From: Desulfatitalea sp.
Lineage (GTDB): Bacteria; Desulfobacterota; Desulfobacteria; Desulfobacterales; Desulfosarcinaceae
Length of the DNA: 15,271 bases
Assembly (NCBI GenBank): GCA_013041835.1
Contig: JABDRH010000284.1
Coordinates: 1-15,271 of the forward strand
Direction of reading: 5' to 3'
The position numbers were made by a program, and so were the translations under genes. Positions 6,871 through 13,165 of the stretch are shown in pieces. The notes beneath the pieces are model-generated. The model did not search any database and was not told the origin of the DNA. It worked only from the letters and a program-made list of their open reading frames with translations. How positions within the stretch are numbered: the stretch's first letter is position 1; every line of letters starts with the position of its first letter.

Positions 6871-7599
6871 ATGGAAGAAACAAAGACGTCGAAGCATGGC
6901 ATTTCCGTACCGCGCACGGGAAAACTGCGGGTACCAATGCTGGATAATGAACCCGCGATCAACGCCGCCGCCCACCTCAGCGCCGATGAGAAGGAGCGTG
7001 CGATCGAAAACCTGGTGAAGTACCCCCCCAACAATACCTGGGGGGTGATGAACAACGACCCCAAGCTGGCCGCGGTCACATTGTCGTGGGGATGTGCCAT
7101 ATTCGAGCTTATCGGAGACGCCTCGGGAATTCCGGGTGGCCCGGTGTGGCTGATCTGTCTCGAGGTTGCACGGGCGACCAACAATGAGATGCTCGCCGCC
7201 AACATGATCAACATGTCTGTCCTCGTCGGCGAGATGCGTGACTTCCGCATGCAACAGTTAGGCATGCTGGCATATCCGGACTCAGAGGTTTGGACCGACG
7301 AGCAGCGTCTGACTCTGAAATTCACCCGTGCGGTGCTCGAGAACAAGGTGACCGACGAACTATTCGAGCAGGCGCGCGAGGCATGGGGCGAGCAGAACAT
7401 CTTGCGTCGCATCGGTGTAATCGCCTGGGCCCAGTTCTTTGCATATGTCTATAACGCGTGCAACCATCATTTTGTGGCTGGGACAGAAGATCAAGGACAG
7501 CCGACCCCTGAGGAGGGAATGGCTTTTCAGCAGTGGTTCAAGGATAACCTGGCCAACACGCTGTCGTTCTTTTCTTCTTCGAAACAGTTCGGCAAGTGA
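6871..7599 (+). CDS. Carboxymuconolactone-decarboxylase-like (CMD family) protein, copy 2
   Basis: A 242-residue paralogue of the protein at 5156-5881, aligning along its whole length with the same blocks: GKLRVPMLDNE, AIENL, PPNNTWG, SGIPGGP, EVARATNNEMLAAN, SEVWTDEQRLTLKFTRAVLE, TDELFEQAREAWGEQ and YNACNHHF. The core helices are CMD-like, but no CxxC pair is present. A His-His pair (NACNHHF) replaces the GMPP of copy 1. The start is set at ATG 6871 by alignment with copy 1. In copy 1 the corresponding upstream bases are a good Shine-Dalgarno; here they read ATGGAG, which both weakens the site and creates another in-frame ATG at 6859. The open frame reaches back to GTG 6823, overlapping the SDR stop, so translational coupling with the SDR is likely. 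The two CMD copies may form a hetero-oligomer or serve two steps; neither can be shown from sequence. Confidence 0.8.
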   Translation: MEETKTSKHGISVPRTGKLRVPMLDNEPAINAAAHLSADEKERAIENLVKYPPNNTWGVMNNDPKLAAVTLSWGCAIFELIGDASGIPGGPVWLICLEVARATNNEMLAANMINMSVLVGEMRDFRMQQLGMLAYPDSEVWTDEQRLTLKFTRAVLENKVTDELFEQAREAWGEQNILRRIGVIAWAQFFAYVYNACNHHFVAGTEDQGQPTPEEGMAFQQWFKDNLANTLSFFSSSKQFGK

Positions 7600-7703
7600 C
7601 GCTTGATCTGCACCTCTCAATGGGAAATAGGGGGGCAGGTCTTTAATCTTGACAATCGCGAACAACGCAATTTTTCAGTTTTATATAAGGAGGCGTCGTT
7701 TTT

Positions 7704-8648
7704 ATGAAAGCAGTAAGATATCATCAATACGGTGGACCGGATGTTCTTCGATTCGAGGAAGTTCCAATTCCTGAAGTAGGGCCGGAGGAAGTACTGATTA
7801 AAGTTTCAGCCACAGCTTTCAATCCGGCAGATGCCATGTTCAGGATGGGATTGCTGAAAGATATGATACCATTACAATTGCCTTTCACACCGCACGCGGA
7901 TGTATCCGGTGTCATTGAAAAAGCGGGTGAATCCGTTAAAGGGTTAAAGACAGGCGATAAGGTGTTCGCTTTTCTCGATATGACAAGAAACGGAGCTGCC
8001 GCGGAGTATGTGGTCAGCAAGGCGGTTGATGTTGCCTTGGCGCCCAAAAACATCAGTTTGCAGGATGCCGGCGCCATTCCGGGCACGGCGACGACGGCTT
8101 GGCAAGGCATCTTCGAGCATGGGAAACTGCAATCCGGTCAACGGCTTTTGATCGTAGCCGCTGCCGGCGGTGTCGGATCATTTGCGCTTCAATTTGCGAA
8201 ATGGAAAGGCGCTTACGTCATCGGATCGGATGCCGAAGAAACTTTCTCTAAACTTAAAGAACTAGGGATAGATGAAGTCATTAATTACAAGACTGAATCC
8301 ATAACGGATCAAGTAACTGAAAAAGTTGATGTGATATTGAATCTATCTCCTATTGATCCGGGTGATGTTACGAAGTTATTACCTTTACTTAAAAAAGGCG
8401 GTACGCTGGTATCGACATTAAACCCGGCCGATGAAAACGTTGCCAAAGAATTAGGCGTTAATGCCGTTACAATGGCGGTGCAACGCAGTGCGGCACATCT
8501 GTCCCAAATAGCAGCTTTAGTCGACGAAGGTGTTGTGAAACCCTTTATTTCGGAAAGATTGCCGTTTAGCAACCTTGCCGCTGCGCATGAAAAATTTGGA
8601 CAAACGCATGGGAAAGTCCTGATTCTTGTCGATAGCAGTTTGGATTAG
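7704..8648 (+). CDS. NADP-dependent, zinc-free MDR oxidoreductase (quinone-oxidoreductase-like)
   Basis: A 314-residue medium-chain dehydrogenase/reductase of the quinone or enone reductase type, using NADPH to reduce activated double bonds or quinones in the cytoplasm. The N-terminal catalytic domain begins MKAVRYHQYGGPDVLRFEEV and contains NPADAMFRMG, TPHADVSGVIEKAGE and GDKVFAF. The cysteine-rich zinc lobe and the GHE motif of zinc alcohol dehydrogenases are absent. The nucleotide-binding motif AAAGGVGSFALQFAKWKG starts near residue 152, followed by the strand end VIGSDAEE. Length is normal for the subfamily. AAGGAGG (7687-7693) precedes the ATG at 7704. It follows CMD copy 2 after 104 nt and is AT-richer than that gene, so it may have joined the locus separately. 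Within the cluster it would be a second reductase after the SDR, but the substrate is not indicated. Confidence 0.9.
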   Translation: MKAVRYHQYGGPDVLRFEEVPIPEVGPEEVLIKVSATAFNPADAMFRMGLLKDMIPLQLPFTPHADVSGVIEKAGESVKGLKTGDKVFAFLDMTRNGAAAEYVVSKAVDVALAPKNISLQDAGAIPGTATTAWQGIFEHGKLQSGQRLLIVAAAGGVGSFALQFAKWKGAYVIGSDAEETFSKLKELGIDEVINYKTESITDQVTEKVDVILNLSPIDPGDVTKLLPLLKKGGTLVSTLNPADENVAKELGVNAVTMAVQRSAAHLSQIAALVDEGVVKPFISERLPFSNLAAAHEKFGQTHGKVLILVDSSLD

Positions 8649-8740
8649 ATAATTTAAGACAAAAAAAGGTCTTTTGACGGACGACAACCCCGAGAATAAA
8701 TCCCAGGGCAAGAGTCAAAAAATAATTTCAATTGACCCGG

Positions 8741-8789
8741 CGCGATGGTCCGGGGGGAGGATTTTCATTGATCCTCCCGAACCGTCGCG
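8741..8789 (+). promoter_or_regulatory. Long stem-loop in the leader of the DUF1302 gene
   Basis: The arms 8741-8762 and 8771-8789 are imperfect inverted repeats. CGCGA pairs with TCGCG, GGT with ACC, and GGGAGGAT with ATCCTCCC, around an eight-base loop. One wobble, one mismatch and a three-base bulge are present. The stem is GC-rich and no T-run follows, so it is not a classical intrinsic terminator. It lies about 70 bases before the start codon and after the upstream gene's stop, so it could limit read-through, stabilise the downstream mRNA or bind a regulator. Confidence 0.5.
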
Positions 8790-8859
8790 CATGGACATCG
8801 TATCCAAACGCAGAATAGAGTACATCGGCGACTCAACCATTGACGTAAAAGGAGCTCCA

Positions 8860-10371
8860 ATGATGGACACGAAGAAGAGAAGTTTTTTAGGAAGGTGTTT
8901 CGCACTGGCGCTATGTGCTATTTCGGTTGCGGCGAGTCCTTTGGGCGCGGCAGAGATTTCTGTTTTTGACAAGCCTCTGACTTATTACCTCACGGTGTCG
9001 CAAACCGCGGCGTTTGGGTGGCATGACGAATACGACACATACAAAGGGCTTCGGCAGGCCCTTTCGACAGCCATCGTTGAAGGAGACTATTCGCCGGTAG
9101 ATAATATCAAAATGTATGGCATGCTGGCTTGTACAGCGGATTTGGCTTATGTTTTCAACCGCGATAGCAGCGAGTGGCAAGAGAAGGGGTTTGACGCATC
9201 CTCCGATAATTTGGCTATTGATTCGGAATATTGGCGAATACTGAAGGAATTTCACGCAACATGGACATCTGGGAATGCCATGGTGCGTGTCGGCAAACAG
9301 ACGGTGTTGTGGGGTGAGCTGATCTATTTCAAGTTATTAGATCAGATAAACGCGAATGATGGAATCAGGGGGTTGACGGATCTTGAGGTTGAGACAACAT
9401 TAATTCCGAACTGGCTGCTGAGGGCGGATTACGCAATTCCATACTCATCGGCAATGGTTTCGGATCTCAATTTCCAGCTCGTCTATAATCCGAATGTCGA
9501 TCCGGACCTATTCTACCATCCTTTGTCCGGAAATACCGGTTTTGGTGTGTGGGCACCTTACGCAAAGGCAGGACCCTATCTACTCGGAGAAGGTACATAT
9601 AATTTTGACACCCCAGAAGCATGGAAGGATGGCAAGATTGCTGTGAGGCTGCAGGGTTTAATTGGGAACACGATGGCAAGCATCAACTTCGTTTTTGGCA
9701 GAGATATTGGATTTTTGGCCATTCCGGATTCGACCAGGACCACAATCACTACCGAAAATGGTCAACCGCTGATCCATGGTTATTACGATTGCTTTTTCCC
9801 CATTCGCAAGATGGTAGGGGGAATGTTTGCAACGGAGCTTACCGATATCCGGTGGTTCAATATGGCCGCACCGATGCTCCGAGTGGAATGGTCCTATCAA
9901 TGGGACAGCACGTTCACACGTACAGTTGGGGCCACAACTACACTTGAAGAGCACGACGATGCAAGATTGGGTGCGAGTCTGGAAATGGCATTTCCGATCC
10001 GTTGGTTAAATCCTAAAAATATGGTTAAGCTTTCGACAATAGGTTTTGTTAAAAGAATTTCGGGCATTGATGATGGTTACGAGAACGTGAGAGGAAGTAC
10101 GGAGGGTGCGGTTCAAGAATCGAACTACAACACCGCAATGAGCCTTAGTTCAAGCTATCATGCAGGCCAGATCACCCCTTCATTCACCTGGATTCAAGAC
10201 TGGACAAATGATTCAAATATCATGAAGCCGACTATTTCATACGTACCCAGCTACCGTTGGAGTTTTTCTTTAGGAGTGACCTTCTTCAGCGGAAGAAAGA
10301 AGGGACAAGGTCTTGAGATATATGACCATAAGGACAATGTTTCGTTTAAAGTCCAGTACAAATGGGGTTGA
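8860..10371 (+). CDS. DUF1302-family outer-membrane protein
   Basis: A 503-residue exported protein. Residues 1-32 form a Sec signal peptide: basic MMDTKKRSFLGR, hydrophobic core, cleavage after about SPLGAA. The mature part is rich in aromatic, glycine and alternating strands, as expected for a beta-barrel. The segment RVGKQTVLWGE at about residues 143-153, followed by KLLDQINANDGIRG, is the hallmark of DUF1302 proteins. The C terminus (FKVQYKWG) has aromatic residues near the end, as in outer-membrane barrels, but ends in glycine. I chose ATG 8860 (or 8863) because AAAAGGAG sits at 8847-8854. The frame is open back to 8674, but that stretch lacks a signal-like or family-like sequence. DUF1302 genes commonly sit beside DUF1329, YCF48 and MMPL genes, as here. 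A role as outer-membrane channel or acceptor for a hydrophobic cargo is plausible but unproven. Confidence 0.85.
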   Translation: MMDTKKRSFLGRCFALALCAISVAASPLGAAEISVFDKPLTYYLTVSQTAAFGWHDEYDTYKGLRQALSTAIVEGDYSPVDNIKMYGMLACTADLAYVFNRDSSEWQEKGFDASSDNLAIDSEYWRILKEFHATWTSGNAMVRVGKQTVLWGELIYFKLLDQINANDGIRGLTDLEVETTLIPNWLLRADYAIPYSSAMVSDLNFQLVYNPNVDPDLFYHPLSGNTGFGVWAPYAKAGPYLLGEGTYNFDTPEAWKDGKIAVRLQGLIGNTMASINFVFGRDIGFLAIPDSTRTTITTENGQPLIHGYYDCFFPIRKMVGGMFATELTDIRWFNMAAPMLRVEWSYQWDSTFTRTVGATTTLEEHDDARLGASLEMAFPIRWLNPKNMVKLSTIGFVKRISGIDDGYENVRGSTEGAVQESNYNTAMSLSSSYHAGQITPSFTWIQDWTNDSNIMKPTISYVPSYRWSFSLGVTFFSGRKKGQGLEIYDHKDNVSFKVQYKWG

Positions 10372-10400
10372 GAACGGCTAAAAGATGACTTGTTTCTGGA

Positions 10401-10419
10401 AATCGGTCCTGAACCGATT
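10401..10419 (+). promoter_or_regulatory. Short perfect stem-loop between DUF1302 and DUF1329 genes
   Basis: AATCGGT and ACCGATT form a perfect seven-base stem around a five-base loop, thirty bases after the DUF1302 stop. It is followed by an A-run rather than a T-run on the plus strand, so it is not a plus-strand terminator. It may be an RNA processing or stability element between co-transcribed genes. Confidence 0.4.
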
Positions 10420-10484
10420 AAAAAACTAATTGTCCACAGTTCGGAAAAATATGCGTTGACGAGCAAAAGAATTAGGAGAATGAT

Positions 10485-11945
10485 ATGAAAACCTGCAAAT
10501 ACTCATCGGCCATTTTTCTGGTATGTTGCGCTGCCGTGCTATTTCTGGCGTCTTTGGCAGGCGCAGCCGACTTCACGAAAATAGTCAAACTATCGGAACA
10601 AATGTTGTCGTCATCGGAAAGGCAACTTATCGACGATCCCCGTCCGATTCCCAACAATCCCAAGAAGTTTTTGCCGCCGGCGGTATATAAGCGATATACC
10701 TATGATATTGACAAGATGGAAGCATTGCAGGCGGAAGCGGTCGGGTTCAAGGCTCCCGATCGGGTGGGAAAGATTGCCCCGGAGATTACGCCGGGGAAAT
10801 ATACCTATCAGGACAAGGCCGGCAAACCGGGGCTGAAAGAACTGATGATCCCTTTGGTTTACGAACGTCTTTTTCGACAGAGTGGTCCTCCGTATGCAGG
10901 AACTTATTCGGAGTTTGAAGTCGTGCCTACCCGGCAGTCCTATTATTGCCAGCCTTTCCTTGAGGCGACCTTGAAGAACAAGGAAAAGACCCGGCAGGAC
11001 CCTCAGGGGTACATGGAGTGGCAGACCTATAAAGGCGGGATCCCGTTCCCCATGCCTTCCGGATCGGACAGGATTAAGGCGATGCAGGTCATTTATAACT
11101 GGGAAACGAATTATTGGGGCACCGATTCACAGCTATTGCCGACTCTTTCCTATTCGTGGGATAAGAACTTTAAGAAGATGAGTGAGTCCTTGACTTATAC
11201 TATGAGGACGATCGCTATCGGCCGGATGACCGACGCGCCCATGCCTTATCTTGACGACAGGGCAAAACAACTGTCGGAGTTTCGTCTTTCGCTTGCACCT
11301 TCGTTGCGACCGCGCGATGCATACGGCAACGTGACGAAGGCGGAATTTACGCTGGATCCGTTGCAACCCCATAAAGTCTACGCGTACGCGGCCGCCCTCA
11401 GGAGGGTGCGCAAGATGACGGGCAGCGATTCTCAGGATGTGACAATGGGTACCAACGCAATTTTGGATGACGGCGGTGGGTTTCTCCGGAAATTGTCTCC
11501 CAATTTGTACCCTTACGAATACAAGCTTTTGGCCGAAAGGGAATACCTGGTGCCCACATTTTTCGTCCCGGGTGACAATTTGTATGTTTCAAGCAAGGAT
11601 AAGGCATTTCATAACATGAAAATGGAAAGACGGCCGTTGTATGTCATCGAGTTGATTCAGAAAGATTCGGCATATATATACGGCCGCACGATTCTTTATA
11701 TTGATCAAGAAACTTTTGAATTGTTCTGGAACGAAAGTTACGATCAGAAGGGTCGCTTGTTCCGGGCGGTTTATAATATTGATTTGCTTGTTCCTGAAAT
11801 GGGAATCAAAACTGCTTTGATTTCACCCAGCTATGATTTTCAGGCACAGCAGTCGTCCCTGGGCTTTTATTCTGTACCCGTGCCCCTCACTGATATTTCG
11901 CGCGCTGATTACAATATTGGCAAAATGCAAAATTTCGTGAAATAG
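10485..11945 (+). CDS. DUF1329-family exported protein
   Basis: A 486-residue protein with a Sec signal peptide (MKTCKYSS, then a hydrophobic stretch ending LASLAGAA, mature from about residue 28). No lipobox with a suitably placed cysteine is seen. Family traits are the segment KGGIPFPMPSG near residue 185, the RRVRK motif after about residue 300, and a C-terminal part with YVIE and FELFWNESYDQKG. DUF1329 proteins resemble LolA-like folds and are thought to bind or carry lipidic molecules in the periplasm; their biochemical role is not settled. AGGAGA lies a few bases before the ATG at 10485. The gene follows DUF1302 by 113 nt and precedes the YCF48 gene by 29 nt, in the usual order of this envelope cassette. 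A periplasmic partner that moves cargo between the MMPL pump and the DUF1302 barrel is a reasonable inference. Confidence 0.88.
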   Translation: MKTCKYSSAIFLVCCAAVLFLASLAGAADFTKIVKLSEQMLSSSERQLIDDPRPIPNNPKKFLPPAVYKRYTYDIDKMEALQAEAVGFKAPDRVGKIAPEITPGKYTYQDKAGKPGLKELMIPLVYERLFRQSGPPYAGTYSEFEVVPTRQSYYCQPFLEATLKNKEKTRQDPQGYMEWQTYKGGIPFPMPSGSDRIKAMQVIYNWETNYWGTDSQLLPTLSYSWDKNFKKMSESLTYTMRTIAIGRMTDAPMPYLDDRAKQLSEFRLSLAPSLRPRDAYGNVTKAEFTLDPLQPHKVYAYAAALRRVRKMTGSDSQDVTMGTNAILDDGGGFLRKLSPNLYPYEYKLLAEREYLVPTFFVPGDNLYVSSKDKAFHNMKMERRPLYVIELIQKDSAYIYGRTILYIDQETFELFWNESYDQKGRLFRAVYNIDLLVPEMGIKTALISPSYDFQAQQSSLGFYSVPVPLTDISRADYNIGKMQNFVK

Positions 11946-11974
11946 GCTGACACGGGAAATCGATAGGAGGAACA

Positions 11975-13036
11975 GTGTTTATTAAAGCTAAAGTCCATGC
12001 CGCGCCGAGTGCCAAAGCACGGTTGAGCGCGGCTCTGGGTCATCTACTGGGGAGACTGTTGATGTGCAGCGCGATCCTTGTACTGATGATGTCCCTGAGC
12101 GCCCAGGCGGCAAAGCCAACGCTTGGCGACGATCTTTTGGGCGCCAGCTTCCCTGAAGCAATGAAGGGTTGGGTGTCCGGCAGATATGGCGTCATGTATC
12201 ACAGCGCCGACGGGGGGATGACGTGGGCTGCCCAGGCCACCGGTACAAGAGCCACCCTTGCCAGCGTCTTCTTCGTTGACTCCGAGAGCGGATGGGCCGT
12301 GGGGGATGCGAGCACAATTTTGCATACCACGGACGGCGGGAAGACCTGGACCCGGCAGAAAAGTCCCGTTTCAAATTTCTATCTGATGGATGTTTTCTTT
12401 GTCTCCCCCGCCAAAGGGTGGATCGTCACGGAAAGGACCCACATTCTCTTTACGGAAAACGGCGGTGAGTCCTGGACGATACAGTTCAGTGATCAGGATT
12501 TCATCCTCAAATCCGTGTCGTTTTCGGACGCCTTAAACGGTTGGGCGGTCGGGGAGTACGGCTATATCTACCACACCGCGGACGGGGGCGCGCATTGGCA
12601 ATGGCAGGCCGGTGAATTCGGAGAGGACATGGAAACCGGTGAAATCAAAGGCGGGAACTATCTATTCGGTGTTGCGGCGGTTGATGCGAAAAGAGCATGG
12701 GCGGTCGGCATCGACGGCCATGCGACCCGAACGTTGGATGGCGGCATGACGTGGGAAGTGGTGCCTACCGGGAGCGGCAAGGTCGCGTTGACGTCCGTTT
12801 CGACCGATCGTTCCGGGACGGTGGTGGCAATTGCCCAGAAAGAAGGGATCCTGCTCAGCACGGACGAAGGAAAATCCTGGACGAAACCGGCTTTTGAGCC
12901 GCCTCTCGGGTATAAATGGTTGTATCGAATGGTGCGCAGAGGGGATTCCGGATTTGCTGCCGTGGGAATGGAAGGAACCATATATCAAGGCGATGGCCGA
13001 AGCGCGTCGTCTCCTTGGCGGCAGATTGGAAACTAA
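11975..13036 (+). CDS. YCF48/BNR-repeat exported protein
   Basis: A 353-residue protein with a hydrophobic signal segment (residues about 28-45, ending SLSAQA before AKPTL). The rest is a beta-propeller of YCF48-like/BNR repeats. At least six copies of the turn motif are visible: SADGGMTW, TTDGGKTW, TENGGESW, TADGGAHW, TLDGGMTW and STDEGKSW, interleaved with GWAVG-type strands. Such propellers in this cassette are probably periplasmic assembly or scaffolding factors; the photosystem II assembly role of Ycf48 in plastids does not transfer. Start choice is uncertain. GTG 11975 has AGGAGG four bases upstream, while ATG 12062 has GGGGAGA six bases upstream but gives a signal peptide without a basic start. 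I prefer the GTG. The gene lies 29 nt after the DUF1329 gene and 129 nt before the transporter. Confidence 0.85.
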   Translation: MFIKAKVHAAPSAKARLSAALGHLLGRLLMCSAILVLMMSLSAQAAKPTLGDDLLGASFPEAMKGWVSGRYGVMYHSADGGMTWAAQATGTRATLASVFFVDSESGWAVGDASTILHTTDGGKTWTRQKSPVSNFYLMDVFFVSPAKGWIVTERTHILFTENGGESWTIQFSDQDFILKSVSFSDALNGWAVGEYGYIYHTADGGAHWQWQAGEFGEDMETGEIKGGNYLFGVAAVDAKRAWAVGIDGHATRTLDGGMTWEVVPTGSGKVALTSVSTDRSGTVVAIAQKEGILLSTDEGKSWTKPAFEPPLGYKWLYRMVRRGDSGFAAVGMEGTIYQGDGRSASSPWRQIGN

Positions 13037-13112
13037 AATGATAATCGCCGTCCTGAAAGACCAGGGTCGGGCGGAGAGGCGATTCTTGCAGGTATAATTT
13101 ACAACCCCCCCC

Positions 13113-13151
13113 GCCAATGACGGGGCATTCCCCCTGTCGTTACGGCAGGGG
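13113..13151 (+). promoter_or_regulatory. Two overlapping alternative stem-loops before the MMPL gene
   Basis: Arm 13113-13125 (GCCAATGACGGGG) can pair imperfectly with 13131-13146 (CCCCTGTCGTTACGGC). The same CCCCTG (13131-13136) can instead pair perfectly with CAGGGG (13146-13151). The two structures exclude each other and end just before the ribosome binding site AGGTGA (13156-13161). This might modulate transporter translation or transcription; the pairing is seen, the function is inferred. Confidence 0.35.
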
Positions 13152-13165
13152 CAATAGGTGATATC

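Noticed and set aside
7649..7689. TTGACA with TATATA as promoter for the MDR gene
   Set aside because: The distance between the boxes is about 27 bases, too long for a sigma70 promoter.
8656..8674. AAGAC/GTCTT hairpin after the MDR gene as a terminator
   Set aside because: The stem has only five base pairs and the following T-run is very short.
8674..8859. N-terminal extension of the DUF1302 protein
   Set aside because: The stretch overlaps the leader stem-loop, has no ribosome binding site and would bury a clear signal peptide; ATG 8860 has a strong site.
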